DNA of 64,000 bases, from contig JAKZES010000009.1 of the NCBI GenBank assembly GCA_022548915.1, positions 62,001 through 126,000 on the forward strand, written 5' to 3'. Position numbers and translations under genes: made by a program. The stretch comes from Verrucomicrobiaceae bacterium E54. GTDB taxonomy: Bacteria; Verrucomicrobiota; Verrucomicrobiia; Verrucomicrobiales; Akkermansiaceae. Below, piece after piece: positions 9,129 through 18,695 of the stretch; within the stretch, counting starts at the first letter, position 1; each line of letters starts with the position of its first letter. The notes under the pieces are model-generated. The model had not been told where the DNA came from, searched no databases, and saw only the letters and a list, made by a program, of their open reading frames with translations.

Positions 9129-10466
9129 ATGAACATCACCGTCGACAAGCAGCCGAACTGCACCGCAACCCTCAAGGTGGAAGTGCCCACCGACGATGTC
9201 CGCGCGGAGCGTGACAGCATCGTCAAAGTCTATGCCAAGCAGGCCCGGATCCAGGGATTCCGTCCCGGCAAGGCCCCGCGCAAGGTGATCGAGAAGCGGT
9301 TTGCCCCCCAAATCTCCGAGGAACTCGAGGAGCGCCTGACCCGCAAGGCCTTTGACGAGGCCATTCGGGAGCAGGATCTCAAGGTGCTCAATTTCGGCAG
9401 GCCGACCGCTTTCACCGAAACGCCCGACGGTTCGGTCACCTTCGAGTCGATGCTGACCCTCGCTCCCGAAATCGACCTTCCGCAATACAAGGGCATCAGT
9501 GTCCGCATTCCGCCGGTCGACCTGACCGACGCCGAGCTCGACCAGCAGATCGAGCAGATGCGCGAACGCTTCGCCGACTACGCGGATATCGAGGATCGCG
9601 GTGCCGCGGAGGGCGATCTCGCGGTGATCGACTATTCCTCCACCCTCGACGGCCGGCCGCTCGAGGAGGCCCTCGACAAGCAAGTCGGCTATCTGGCGGG
9701 CCGCGAGGGATTCTGGCTGAAGATCGACGAGGAATCCTTCCTCCCGGGATTCGCCCTGCAGCTCGTCGGCGCCAAACCCGGCGACGAAAAGGAGATCACC
9801 GTCACCATTCCCGACGACTTCCCGGTGGCCGAGATCCGTGGCAAGGAGCTGGTGTTCGCCGTGTCGGTGAAGGAACTCAAGGCCGTCCGCCTTCCGGAAC
9901 TCGACGACGACTTCGCCGCCAAGCTCGGCGCGGAGAGTTTCGACAAGCTCAAGGAGATGATCGGCGAGCAGGCGGCCATGGAAAAGCGCCGCCGCATCGA
10001 CGACCTCAAGGTCAACCAGGTCGTCGAGCACTTCAACAGCCTGGTCGACTTCGAACTGCCCGAGGACCTGGTCCGCCAGGAAACCCAGAGCCAGGCCGAC
10101 TCGCTGGTTCAGCGCGGCGTGCAGTCGGGCATGAGCGAGGAGGAGATCGCCGCCCAGCAGCAGGAAATCTTCGCCACCGCCGGGATGCAGGCCCGCACCA
10201 ACCTGAAGACCAACTTCATCCTCCAGGAGGTCGCCCACGCCGAGGGCATCGAGGTCAGCGACCAGGAACTCGTCCAGCACCTCGCCCGGGTGGCACAGTC
10301 GCGGAACGAAAACCCCAAGAAGGTCATCAAGGAGATGCAGCGTCAGGGCCGCCTGCCCGGCATCCGCAACTCGATGCTGGTCGGCAAGGCCATTGACTTC
10401 ATCCTCGAGCACGCCACCGTCGAGGAAGTCTCCGAAACACCGGAGCCAAGCACCACCGAATCATGA
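9129..10466 (+). CDS. tig: Trigger factor, ribosome-associated chaperone and prolyl isomerase
   Basis: A 445-residue protein with the three trigger-factor regions: an N-terminal ribosome-binding domain containing the signature GFRPGKAP (about residue 40), a central FKBP-type domain (about 150-250) and a helical C-terminal chaperone domain. It binds nascent chains at the ribosome exit tunnel. The ATG at 9129 is preferred over an in-frame GTG 12 codons upstream because the family starts close to this point (MNITVDKQ). The stop codon overlaps the clpP start (ATGA), so the two are translationally coupled, the usual tig-clpP-clpX arrangement. Confidence 0.96.
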   Translation: MNITVDKQPNCTATLKVEVPTDDVRAERDSIVKVYAKQARIQGFRPGKAPRKVIEKRFAPQISEELEERLTRKAFDEAIREQDLKVLNFGRPTAFTETPDGSVTFESMLTLAPEIDLPQYKGISVRIPPVDLTDAELDQQIEQMRERFADYADIEDRGAAEGDLAVIDYSSTLDGRPLEEALDKQVGYLAGREGFWLKIDEESFLPGFALQLVGAKPGDEKEITVTIPDDFPVAEIRGKELVFAVSVKELKAVRLPELDDDFAAKLGAESFDKLKEMIGEQAAMEKRRRIDDLKVNQVVEHFNSLVDFELPEDLVRQETQSQADSLVQRGVQSGMSEEEIAAQQQEIFATAGMQARTNLKTNFILQEVAHAEGIEVSDQELVQHLARVAQSRNENPKKVIKEMQRQGRLPGIRNSMLVGKAIDFILEHATVEEVSETPEPSTTES

Positions 10467-11158
10467 GCGATTTTCCCACATCCCTGCCCCGGATGGCAGG
10501 CCCGCAGAACAACTACTACGTCCCGACGGTCATCGAGCAGGACGGCCGGGGCGAGCGCGCCTTCGACATCTACTCGCGACTGCTGAAGGACCGCATCATC
10601 TTCATCGGCACGCCGATCGATGACTTCGTCGCGAACTCGGTGATCGCCCAGCTTCTTTTCCTGCAGATGCAGGACCCGAAGAAGGACATTCACATCTACA
10701 TCAACTCGCCGGGCGGCTCCGTGACGGCCGGTCTGGCGATGTATGACACGATGCAGTTCGTCACCTGCGACGTGAACACCTACTGCATCGGCATCGCCGC
10801 CTCGATGGGCTCGGTCCTGCTGACCGCCGGCACCAAGGGCAAGCGCTTCTGCCTGCCGAATTCCCACGTGATGATCCACCAGGTCTCCGGTGGCGCCCAG
10901 GGCACCGCCTCGGACGTCGAGCGCACCATCGGCTTCATGTTCAACCTCAAAAAGCGCCTCAACGGCATCCTTGCCAAGCACACCGGCAAGTCGGTCGAAC
11001 AGGTCGAGACGGATTCCGACCGCGACAACTACATGACCGGCGAAGAGGCCATGGAATACGGCCTCGTCGACAAGGTCCTCGAAAGCCGCAAGGAGCTGCC
11101 CGATGCCGTCAAGGACGCCGCCGGGGGCGACGATGACGGAAAAAAGAAGGACGACTGA
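10463..11158 (+). CDS. clpP: ATP-dependent Clp protease proteolytic subunit
   Basis: A 231-residue serine peptidase of family S14. The catalytic triad can be read as Ser114 (in ASMGS), His139 (in VMIHQ) and Asp188 (in DRDNYM). The NSPGGSV substrate-binding loop is intact. ClpP forms a two-ring 14-mer that degrades proteins unfolded by ClpX, which is encoded next. The C-terminal tail is longer and more charged than in E. coli ([11 protein letters not shown]). It overlaps tig by four bases and is separated from clpX by a strong hairpin. Confidence 0.96.
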   Translation: MSDFPTSLPRMAGPQNNYYVPTVIEQDGRGERAFDIYSRLLKDRIIFIGTPIDDFVANSVIAQLLFLQMQDPKKDIHIYINSPGGSVTAGLAMYDTMQFVTCDVNTYCIGIAASMGSVLLTAGTKGKRFCLPNSHVMIHQVSGGAQGTASDVERTIGFMFNLKKRLNGILAKHTGKSVEQVETDSDRDNYMTGEEAMEYGLVDKVLESRKELPDAVKDAAGGDDDGKKKDD

Positions 11159-11177
11159 GCGAAAATCCGCTATCATG

Positions 11178-11211
11178 ACGGGGCGGCGCGGGTGTTTCCC
11201 GGCCGCCCCGT
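11178..11211 (+). terminator. Strong hairpin between clpP and clpX (terminator or attenuator)
   Basis: A perfect 10-bp stem ACGGGGCGGC / GCCGCCCCGT, with further pairing inside the loop (CGGG with CCCG), ends in a short T-containing run. It lies 19 bases after the clpP stop and 21 bases before the clpX start, so it may terminate tig-clpP mRNA partially, letting clpX be made at lower level, or protect the 3' end of the tig-clpP transcript. Confidence 0.6.
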
Positions 11212-11232
11212 TTCCATTTCCAGAACCAAGCC

Positions 11233-12495
11233 ATGGCACGAGCCTCCAATCTCACGATGTGTTCTTTCTGCGGAAAGAGTCACTCGGAAGTGAAGAAACT
11301 GATCGCCGGTCCCGGCGTCTACATCTGCAACGAATGCGTCGAGGTCTGCTCGAACATCCTCGACAAGGAATTCGCCGACGCCGAAGGCTCGTCGCCGACC
11401 CGCCGTTCACCCTCGTCAGCGGCGCGGTTGGTCCCGCCCACTGACATCCGCCGACGCCTCGACGATTTCGTGGTCGGCCAGGACCTGGCCAAGAAGGTCC
11501 TCGCCGTGGCGGTCTTCAACCACTACCAGCGCCTCCGCCAGGAGGAGGCCGACGGCGAGTTTTCCGAGGTCGAGATCGAGAAATCCAACGTCCTCCTGCT
11601 CGGTCCCACCGGTTCGGGCAAGACCCTCCTCGCCCGCACCCTCGCCCGCGTCCTCGACGTCCCCTTCTGCATCGTCGATGCGACCACGCTCACTGAAGCG
11701 GGCTACGTCGGCGAGGATGTGGAAAACATCATCCTCCGGCTCCTGCAGGCGGCCGACTTCGACGTCGAGCGGGCCGAGCAGGGCATCATCTACGTCGATG
11801 AAATCGACAAGATCGGCCGCAAGACCGACAACGTCTCGATCACCCGCGACGTTTCGGGTGAAGGCGTCCAGCAGGCGCTGCTGAAGATTCTCGAGGGCAC
11901 GGTCTGCAACGTGCCGCCACAGGGTGGCCGCAAGCACCCGCAGCAGGAATACATCCAGATCAACACCGAGCGCATTCTCTTCATCTGCGGCGGTGCCTTC
12001 GTCGGACTGCCGGATATCATCCAGCGCCGACTCGGCAGGAGCGCCCTCGGTTTCCACGGCATCAAGGACAAGACCGAGAGCGAGGAACGCGAAGTGCTCG
12101 AACTCACCGAACCGGAAGACCTCCTCCACTTCGGCCTGATCCCGGAGTTCATCGGTCGCCTGCCCGTCATCTCCTCGCTCCGCCAGCTCACCGAAGACGA
12201 GCTGGTCACGGTTCTCACCGAGCCGAAGAACGCACTCGTGAAGCAGTACGCCAAGCAGCTCTCGCTGATGGACGTGAAACTCAAGGTTACCAAGGACGGC
12301 CTGCGCGCCCTCGCCGAGGAAGCCGTCCGCCGCGGCACCGGAGCCCGGGCCCTGCGCTCGATCTTCGAGCGGATGATGCTCGACATCATGTACGACCTTC
12401 CCTCCCGCGACGACGTCGAGTCGGTCACCATCAATCGCGCCGTCGTCATCGGCGAGAAGCCCCCGCTGATCCGCAAGCGCCGCAACGCGGCGTAG
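11233..12495 (+). CDS. clpX: Clp protease ATP-binding unfoldase subunit
   Basis: A 420-residue AAA+ unfoldase. The N-terminal C4 zinc-binding domain has Cys10, Cys13, Cys32 and Cys35. The Walker A motif reads GPTGSGKT near residue 125, Walker B follows as [10 protein letters not shown], and the pore region GYVGEDVE and sensor/arginine-finger elements are in place. ClpX recognises tagged substrates, unfolds them and feeds ClpP. Length is normal. The ATG at 11233 is supported by the zinc-finger spacing to the N-terminus. Confidence 0.97.
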   Translation: MARASNLTMCSFCGKSHSEVKKLIAGPGVYICNECVEVCSNILDKEFADAEGSSPTRRSPSSAARLVPPTDIRRRLDDFVVGQDLAKKVLAVAVFNHYQRLRQEEADGEFSEVEIEKSNVLLLGPTGSGKTLLARTLARVLDVPFCIVDATTLTEAGYVGEDVENIILRLLQAADFDVERAEQGIIYVDEIDKIGRKTDNVSITRDVSGEGVQQALLKILEGTVCNVPPQGGRKHPQQEYIQINTERILFICGGAFVGLPDIIQRRLGRSALGFHGIKDKTESEEREVLELTEPEDLLHFGLIPEFIGRLPVISSLRQLTEDELVTVLTEPKNALVKQYAKQLSLMDVKLKVTKDGLRALAEEAVRRGTGARALRSIFERMMLDIMYDLPSRDDVESVTINRAVVIGEKPPLIRKRRNAA

Positions 12496-12530
12496 CTGCG
12501 GCGTCCCGTCGCAGGCTCCTCAATCCGCTC

Positions 12531-13739
12531 ATGCGTCCCCTGCTTCTCCTGCTCTGCCTTCTCCCTGCCTTCGCGGACGAGAAAGCCCCGGCCCTCCCCG
12601 ATCCCGACGAGGCCGCCTACCCCGCGATCGAGCGATTCGTCGAGGTCCTCGAGCAGGTCCGGCAGCGGCACCCCGACGTCGACAAGCTGGCCTACGATCG
12701 ACTGGTGAACCATGCCCTCGAGGGCATGCTCGGATCGCTGGATCCCCACTCCTCCTTCATCCACCCGGAAATGGCCGCCGCGATGGCCGCCCACCCGGAC
12801 CTCGACCCTCACATTCCCTCGCTCGGTCTCACGCTCGGCCTGCGCCAGGGCGGTCCCTACATCGCCAATGTCCTCCCGGGCTCGGCCGCCGCGGAACTTC
12901 TTCCCGGCTCCGCCCTCCAGGAGATCGACGGGCAGCCCACCGCCGGGCTCGAACTGCCCACCCTGCTCTCCCGGCTCACCGGCGAGGCCGGCGCGACGGT
13001 GACCCTCAAGTTGAAGTCGCCGGTCGAAGCGAAGCCGCTCGAGCTCACCCTCACCCACCACGCCATCGATGAACGCGCCGTGGCCGAATCACGCCTCCTC
13101 GACGACGGGCAGACGGGATACCTTCGGCTCTCGTCCTTCACCGACGCCGCCCCGCGCGAAATGGAGGCCGCGCTCGACGAGATGGAGGACGACGGCATGA
13201 AGCGCCTCATCCTCGACCTGCGCGGGAATCCCGGTGGATCGCTGCCGGCCACCGTGCGGATCCTCGGGCTCTTCCTCCCCCCGGAGACCGAGGTCGTCAC
13301 TACCCGGGGCCGCGAAATGGAAGACGAGGTCCTTTCCACGCCGGAACGCCAGCGCCGCCAGCGCGACTACCCCATCGCCGTTCTGGTCGACCGCATGTCC
13401 GCCTCCGCGTCCGAACTCACCGCCGGCGCCCTGCAGGACCTCGACCGCGCCGAGATCGTGGGCGAGACCTCCTACGGCAAGGGCTCGGTGCAGAACATCA
13501 TCCCCATGGGTGGCGGCACCGCCCTTCGACTGACCATCGCCACCTACCACACTCCTAGTGGCAGGACGCCCCATCTCACCGGCGTCACTCCGGACGTCGA
13601 GGTCGAGATCACCGAAGAGATTCGGGAGAATACCGCCCTCAGCTTCCGCCGCGACACCCTCACGCCCGAGGAGATCAAGGCCCTCGAAGGCTGGACCGAC
13701 CCGGTCCTTGCCGCGGCTCTGGAAAGGTTGGCCCGGTAG
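12531..13739 (+). CDS. ctpA: Carboxyl-terminal processing protease, S41 family
   Basis: A 402-residue exported serine protease. A signal peptide (MRPLLLLLCLLPAFA) is followed by an N-terminal helical segment with SLDPHSSFI, a PDZ domain (roughly 100-165) and the S41 catalytic domain (180-360). The catalytic Ser sits in MSASASELTAGAL and the Lys base in SYGKGSVQ. CtpA/Prc proteases trim the C-termini of envelope proteins in the periplasm. The gene follows clpX by 35 bases and may be read from the same transcript. It converges on the gene at 13753. Confidence 0.92.
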   Translation: MRPLLLLLCLLPAFADEKAPALPDPDEAAYPAIERFVEVLEQVRQRHPDVDKLAYDRLVNHALEGMLGSLDPHSSFIHPEMAAAMAAHPDLDPHIPSLGLTLGLRQGGPYIANVLPGSAAAELLPGSALQEIDGQPTAGLELPTLLSRLTGEAGATVTLKLKSPVEAKPLELTLTHHAIDERAVAESRLLDDGQTGYLRLSSFTDAAPREMEAALDEMEDDGMKRLILDLRGNPGGSLPATVRILGLFLPPETEVVTTRGREMEDEVLSTPERQRRQRDYPIAVLVDRMSASASELTAGALQDLDRAEIVGETSYGKGSVQNIIPMGGGTALRLTIATYHTPSGRTPHLTGVTPDVEVEITEEIRENTALSFRRDTLTPEEIKALEGWTDPVLAAALERLAR

Positions 13740-13752
13740 TCTGGCGCGACGA

Positions 13753-14505
13753 CTATTTGGCCCCGCCTTTCGCCCTTGCGGCGTCCTTCTCCATGTTGGC
13801 CTTGATCCAGTTCGCCAGCGTGCTGCTGCCCTGGCCATAGCCACCTGGCAGTGGTCGCAAATCGCGGGTCTGGACGCGCGGTGGATCACCCCAGTGGGCC
13901 GGAAAGCGTCCGCCGGCCCCGGCCTTCGCTCCGCCCTTGGCTGGCTGGCCGTAAACCATTTCGTAAACTTCCTCGGCGGACCGGCGCTCGCCCTTCGTCT
14001 CGTCGAACCACGGCGTGCCCCCCGTCCACATCCGATCCTCCGGCAGAGGTTTCCCCGCCTTCACCCACTCCTCAAAGCTCGGGACCTTCGGCTTCCCGCA
14101 ACCCTTGCGGGCCACCAAACCCGCCACCTCATCGAGTTTCTCCACCGGCTCGAACTTGTCGGCCCGCAACCAGTAGCGGCCCTCGTGCTTGTCCCCGAGC
14201 AAGGCGATTCCGCGGGCCCCTTGCTTCGCATCGTAGACCTGGAAATCCCCCACCCGCTTGCGCCAGATCACTTTGATCTGTTGCTTCTCTTCAACTCCGC
14301 GCAGGGCGGTGTCCACGCGCAATTCGCCGCGCACCCAGTCACCATCCTCCACGCGGTCCATCAGCGTTCCCAGGAAGACCTTCTCGGCCTCGGCCACCCG
14401 CTCGGCAAGCGGCCGGGGCGGTGCCATCGAGAGACAAAACGCCCGGTCGGCGACTCCCAGAAGAACCGCCATGCCGACGAGGAGTAGGATTTTCATTCGT
14501 TTCAT
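13753..14505 (-). CDS. Exported protein of unknown function, possibly with an NTR/TIMP-like N-terminal fold
   Basis: A 250-residue protein starting at the ATG 14503-14505 (MKRMKILLLVGM), which gives a signal peptide cleaved near AFC-LSM. The first 130 mature residues (AERVAEAEKVFLGTL, then strands with VRGELRVDTALRG) have the look of netrin/TIMP-like OB-fold domains, but this is weak and rests on pattern only. The C-terminus is Gly/Lys/Ala-rich. It lies 78 bases downstream of the DUF4405-like membrane gene on the same strand and could be the last gene of that unit. No function is proposed. Confidence 0.65.
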   Translation of the reverse strand: MKRMKILLLVGMAVLLGVADRAFCLSMAPPRPLAERVAEAEKVFLGTLMDRVEDGDWVRGELRVDTALRGVEEKQQIKVIWRKRVGDFQVYDAKQGARGIALLGDKHEGRYWLRADKFEPVEKLDEVAGLVARKGCGKPKVPSFEEWVKAGKPLPEDRMWTGGTPWFDETKGERRSAEEVYEMVYGQPAKGGAKAGAGGRFPAHWGDPPRVQTRDLRPLPGGYGQGSSTLANWIKANMEKDAARAKGGAK

Positions 14506-14583
14506 GGCCGCAGTTTGCCGGAAGGACGCCCGTTGTGACACGAAATTTGCGACCGCAGGGAAACGCGGACCCCGAACGCCGGA

Positions 14584-15573
14584 TCATTGCGAACCATCCG
14601 AATCACGGGAAACCGGGCCAAGCTTCGCCAGCAGGAGGTCCACCAGCTTCATGGCGCTGTCGATGCCCTCGAAGTCGTATTCGAGGGTGCCCCCCTGCTG
14701 CGCACCGCCACCGTGGGCGGTGAGTTCGAGCAGCGCGTAGCCGCCTCCCGTCGCCGGCTCGAAATAGGCGGTGTAGAGCAGCGACGGCTGCCCGAGTTCC
14801 TCATCCGGCCACGCCGCATTCGGATCGCGCACCGCATTGACCTCGACGCAGATCACGAACTCCTTTTCCTCCTTGAGGTGTTTCTCGAGCTTGAAGGAAT
14901 GCGTCTGCGTTGCCGCCGAATAGAGATCGACCTCGCCGCTCGGTTCGACGCCGGAGACCAGCGTGTAGCGATGACGCCAGATCGGCAGCAACTTGTGTCG
15001 CTCCGTTTCCACGCCCTGCCACTCGACCTGCTCCGAGTATCCCAGACCCTCATCGAGATAAAGCGTCTCGATCATGGTGCCGGTGGTGCTTTCGACCCAT
15101 GCCGCGACCGCCGGGGCCGGCCCCTCGGGATCGGCGAAGCGGATGGCCAGTGCCAACGAGGGAAGCCCGGGCTCCTCGGGTTCCCGGACGATCCAACGCG
15201 TGCTGCCGGTATCGAGAAATCCGGCGGCGGGCGACTCCCTCACGATCGCCGCCCGGTTCCTCGATTCGTAGCCGAGCGCAATGGCGGCGTCGGTCGGCCA
15301 CCATCCGGCAAATGCCGCCACCGCCAGCAAGCCGACCGCAAGCATCACCGCACCGACCATTCCACGGGATGCGCCCCTCCCCTTCAGCTTGCCGGAAAAG
15401 TACCGCGTGCGGGAAACGAGGTGCGCGACCACCAGCAGCAGCGTCAGCGCCCCGAAGATGATGTGGACCCGCGTCGTCGTGATCGAAAACGGCAGCGTGA
15501 AGGCCATCACTCCGGTCACCGTTAGACCGAGGAAGGCGAACAGCAGGCCGAAGTTGACGATGTGCCTTGTCAC
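14584..15573 (-). CDS. Membrane protein with DUF4405-like transmembrane and DUF2271-like periplasmic parts
   Basis: A 329-residue protein. Three membrane segments occupy about residues 5-95, with histidines at 4, 37 and 51 that could bind haem, as in cytochrome-b-like DUF4405 domains. The following 230 residues are predicted extracytoplasmic and resemble DUF2271 proteins (AVAAWVESTTGTMIETLYL, later FVICVEVNAVRDP). Both families are known from extracytosolic flavin-linked electron-transfer gene sets. It starts with GTG at 15571-15573, and that codon overlaps the stop of the upstream FAD-oxidoreductase gene (GTGA), so the two are translationally coupled. The domain calls are by eye and should be treated as tentative. 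Confidence 0.6.
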   Translation of the reverse strand: MTRHIVNFGLLFAFLGLTVTGVMAFTLPFSITTTRVHIIFGALTLLLVVAHLVSRTRYFSGKLKGRGASRGMVGAVMLAVGLLAVAAFAGWWPTDAAIALGYESRNRAAIVRESPAAGFLDTGSTRWIVREPEEPGLPSLALAIRFADPEGPAPAVAAWVESTTGTMIETLYLDEGLGYSEQVEWQGVETERHKLLPIWRHRYTLVSGVEPSGEVDLYSAATQTHSFKLEKHLKEEKEFVICVEVNAVRDPNAAWPDEELGQPSLLYTAYFEPATGGGYALLELTAHGGGAQQGGTLEYDFEGIDSAMKLVDLLLAKLGPVSRDSDGSQ

Positions 15574-17378
15574 GCTTCGTAGCCAATCAGCTTACGAAGC
15601 TCGGTGACATGCTTTTTGCCGACCTCGCGCGGCATCGCGCCGTGCTTCTTGCAAAGCGCTGCGGCATACCCGGTGGCGATGCCCATCTGGCCGCAGGTCA
15701 GCATCACCCGCGGTCCGGAAAGGCCGATGTGCGAGCAACTGAAGCAGCGTCCGGCCATCATCAGATTGGAGATGTCCTTCGAGTAGAGGCAGCGGAAGGG
15801 CACGTAGTACAGTCCCCCCGTCTTGCGGAAGATCGCCTTGGAGAGAAAGTCGACCGGCGAGCCGGTTTCCTTGAGCTGGTAATGGGTGTCGAGTTCGCGC
15901 TTCTCCTCGACCACGGCGTCGGGAAATTCCCGCCGCTCGGTGGCGTCCTTCATCGTGTAGATGTAGTCGCCGACGAGCCGGCGCGAGCATCGCTTGCCGC
16001 CGACGTAGGCGACCCACTCGAGCTGCACGGTCGCGTTCTTGGGCTGCTTCTTGGCATTCGAAAACGACCCGAAGATCGCGCGCAGGACGTGGTCCCGGAT
16101 CTGCTCGGCATCCTTGATCTGGTCGAGGTGATCCGCGGAGTATTCCCAGTACCATTCGCCGTTGATCGCGGAGTGGCGCTTGGCCACCGGCATCGCCCAG
16201 GGCACGTCGGGGAACTTCACCGGCTGCTTCGCCTTGCTTGAGTTCCACAGCACACTGGTGCCCATCACCTTGCCGTCGGCCTTCTCGGGACTCCAAAGGT
16301 CGCCGTATTTCTCCCAGCCCTCGTCGAACTCGCTCCTCGCCTCGCGGCCTTCCCGATACTCGGCCCCCGCCCAGAATCCCAGCCAGCCGTCGCCGGTCGC
16401 ATCGACGAAAACCGGCGCGAGAAAACGGCGGATCAGACCGGTGGTCGCCTCGCGGGCCTCGACGCTGGTGATCCGGTCACCGTCCTTGCCGAGACCGACC
16501 GCGGTGTGGTGCGGGAACAACTTGACCCCGGATTCCTTGAGCGTCTTCTCGCGCTTGATCTGGTCGAGCTTTGCGTCGGCGTGGCCGTTGGGCCAGTGCC
16601 CCGTGTCGATCTGCTTGAGGATGTCCGCGCCCTTGCCGTGAATCCCGATCGTGTGGACCCGGACCTCCTGGCTGGCATTGCCGCCGAACAACGGGCGGTC
16701 CTGCACCAGCGCCACCTTCAAGCCCTGCGAACGCGCGGCCAGCGCAGCGCCGCAGCCCGACATGCCGCCGCCCACGATCACCACGTCGAAGCTCTCCTCG
16801 GGAACCTCGCGGTCCGCCCGGCCGGTGAGCCGGTCCTTCCACGCGGTCAGCTCCGCGAGGTCGTCGTTCGGCAGCGCAGGCTGGTCCTCGCGGGTGAAAA
16901 ACACCGCATCGAAGCGTCCATCGAAGCCGGTCAGGTCCTCCATCTCGAGCGACTGCTTGCCGGCCTTGGAAATCTCCACGGTTCCCCCGTCCTGCCAGGC
17001 CCATCCTTCCTCGGTGCCGAAGTCCTTGCCCAGGTCCGTGCCGTTCACCTTCACCCGGAAACGTCCCGGCGCCTCCCACTCGCCCGGACACCAGTCGCGC
17101 GTCCGCACCCACACCCGCCAGGTCCCGGCCTCTGGAATCTCGAAGGCCGTCCTTGCGTTCGCGACCGGCTTGCCCATGCCGTGCGCCAGCAGCTGCACGC
17201 CGCCCATCTGCTGGTAGAATTGGGTGTCGAGCACCCAGCCGCCTGGATCGTCAAATCCACAGGCCTCGACCAGCACCCCGGCCGCACCCTTGCCGGAGCC
17301 ACCGAAAAGCTGCCCAGGAGCGACCGCCGAAACGAAGGTCGAACCGCCGATCACACGAAGAAAATTTCGTCTTTGCAT
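15570..17378 (-). CDS. Tat-exported FAD-dependent oxidoreductase with N-terminal beta domain
   Basis: A 602-residue protein starting at the ATG 17376-17378. The N-terminus MQRRNFLRVIGG is a twin-arginine signal, so it is exported folded with cofactor. About 150 residues of probable beta-sandwich (rich in Trp, as in carbohydrate-binding modules) precede a Rossmann FAD motif VVIVGGGMSGCGAA near residue 200; the fold matches FAD_oxidored-type enzymes, common in Planctomycetota and Verrucomicrobiota. Later motifs include VFVDATGDGWLG and, near the C-terminus, LMMAGRCFSCSH. The substrate is unknown; sugars or organic acids are plausible. It is coupled by a 4-base overlap to the DUF4405/DUF2271-like gene, a possible electron acceptor. 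Confidence 0.85.
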   Translation of the reverse strand: MQRRNFLRVIGGSTFVSAVAPGQLFGGSGKGAAGVLVEACGFDDPGGWVLDTQFYQQMGGVQLLAHGMGKPVANARTAFEIPEAGTWRVWVRTRDWCPGEWEAPGRFRVKVNGTDLGKDFGTEEGWAWQDGGTVEISKAGKQSLEMEDLTGFDGRFDAVFFTREDQPALPNDDLAELTAWKDRLTGRADREVPEESFDVVIVGGGMSGCGAALAARSQGLKVALVQDRPLFGGNASQEVRVHTIGIHGKGADILKQIDTGHWPNGHADAKLDQIKREKTLKESGVKLFPHHTAVGLGKDGDRITSVEAREATTGLIRRFLAPVFVDATGDGWLGFWAGAEYREGREARSEFDEGWEKYGDLWSPEKADGKVMGTSVLWNSSKAKQPVKFPDVPWAMPVAKRHSAINGEWYWEYSADHLDQIKDAEQIRDHVLRAIFGSFSNAKKQPKNATVQLEWVAYVGGKRCSRRLVGDYIYTMKDATERREFPDAVVEEKRELDTHYQLKETGSPVDFLSKAIFRKTGGLYYVPFRCLYSKDISNLMMAGRCFSCSHIGLSGPRVMLTCGQMGIATGYAAALCKKHGAMPREVGKKHVTELRKLIGYEA

Positions 17379-17439
17379 GGCGCTTCTACGCCCGGATCCC
17401 GCGGCGGCTTTCATCCCCGCGGCGGACACCTTCTAGACT

Positions 17440-17557
17440 GCGGCGCTTCAGCGCCGCTCTACGCCGGCCGGGCTTCAGCACGGGTCGGCCACTTCGCCCC
17501 CCTCGGCGACAACCCGGCGATGAATCGCCTCGCCCAGAGCGGCGCTGAAGCGCCGCA
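17440..17557. repeat. Pair of inverted REP-like palindromes (BIME-like)
   Basis: Two copies of an 18-base palindrome-like unit, GCGGCGCTTCAGCGCCGC at 17440-17457 and its inverted counterpart at 17539-17556, share flanking bases (GA-C/G-T before, TCT after) when one is reversed. Each can form a tight 8-bp hairpin. They face each other across 81 bases of GC-rich sequence in the divergent gap between the FAD oxidoreductase and tsaD. This is the arrangement of bacterial interspersed mosaic elements built from REP units. Confidence 0.6.
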
Positions 17558-17605
17558 CTCAAGGGCACTCTTGCCAACTGCCGGCACGCGAAAGAGGCTT
17601 GGGCC

Positions 17606-18637
17606 GTGCCCCTCATCCTCGCCATCGAGAGCTCCTGCGACGAGACCGCCGTCGCGATCCTGCGCGGCGAGCCCGGTCGGCCCGCCGAGGTGCTCGCGTC
17701 GGAAATCGCCAGCCAGATCGACCTGCACCGGGCCTACGGCGGCGTCGTCCCCGAGCTGGCCTCGCGCAATCACTCACTGCACCTCCGTCCGCTGATCGAG
17801 CGGGCGCTTGAAACCGCCGGAGTCGGCATCCGGGAGATCGACGTCTTCGGTGCCACATCCGGCCCCGGCCTCGCGTCGTCGCTGCTGATCGGCTCGACGG
17901 CCGCCAAGGCCCTCGCCGCCGCCACCGGCAAACCCTTCGTCGCGGTCAACCACCTCGAAGGCCACCTGCTCTCGCCCTTCGTCGATCGGGGCGAAATCCC
18001 GCCGCATCTCGCGCTGGTCGTCTCCGGCGGTCACACGCTCCTGCTCGACGTCGCCGGCGCCGGTCACTACCGCAGGATCGGATCGACCCGCGACGATGCC
18101 GCGGGCGAAGCCTTCGACAAGGTGGCCAAAATGCTCGGCCTTCCCTACCCCGGCGGCCCGGAGATCGAACAAACCGCCGCCGCCGGCAATCCCACCGCTT
18201 TCGATTTTCCCCGCTCGATGCTCAAGGAAGCAAACTTCGACTTCTCCTTCTCCGGGCTCAAGACCGCGGTGCTCTACACGCTCACGGATCGCGATCCCGA
18301 TCACGGCACCCCGCAGCCCGCCGACCTTCCCGACCTCTGCGCCTCGTTCCAGCAGGCGGTCGTCGATGTCCTGCTCGCCAAGACGCTCCGGGCCGCCGCC
18401 GATCTCGGCCGCGAAACGGTCGCCCTCTCCGGCGGCGTTTCACTGAACGCAGTCCTGCGAAACGCCTTCCGGGAGGGCTGCCAATCGAGCGGCCGCCAAC
18501 TCATCCTCGCCAAGCCGCAACTCTGCACCGACAATGCCGCGATGATCGGATTCGCCGGCCTGCACCACCATTTCAAAGGCCACCACGCGCCCCTCGACAC
18601 CGGCATCGATCCGAATCTCCCGCTTGCGCTCGGGTGA
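17606..18637 (+). CDS. tsaD: tRNA N6-adenosine threonylcarbamoyltransferase
   Basis: A 343-residue member of the Kae1/TsaD/Qri7 family. The N-terminus LILAIESSCDETAVAIL is diagnostic; the metal-binding motif NHLEGH is near residue 112, and VSGGHTLL and SFSGLKTAV follow. TsaD transfers the threonylcarbamoyl group to A37 of ANN-decoding tRNAs, working with TsaB, TsaE and the TsaC product; none of those is in the window. The start is GTG at 17606. It stands just downstream of the REP-like pair. Confidence 0.95.
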   Translation: MPLILAIESSCDETAVAILRGEPGRPAEVLASEIASQIDLHRAYGGVVPELASRNHSLHLRPLIERALETAGVGIREIDVFGATSGPGLASSLLIGSTAAKALAAATGKPFVAVNHLEGHLLSPFVDRGEIPPHLALVVSGGHTLLLDVAGAGHYRRIGSTRDDAAGEAFDKVAKMLGLPYPGGPEIEQTAAAGNPTAFDFPRSMLKEANFDFSFSGLKTAVLYTLTDRDPDHGTPQPADLPDLCASFQQAVVDVLLAKTLRAAADLGRETVALSGGVSLNAVLRNAFREGCQSSGRQLILAKPQLCTDNAAMIGFAGLHHHFKGHHAPLDTGIDPNLPLALG

Positions 18638-18695
18638 TTCCGCCGCCTTTGTCCTTGGCCCCCGCGCCCCAACCGCCTTTCTTGACCCGCCCCGC

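Noticed and set aside
17440-17457. REP-like hairpin as a terminator
   Set aside because: No T-run follows, it lies upstream of both divergent genes rather than after one, and it is paired with an inverted copy.
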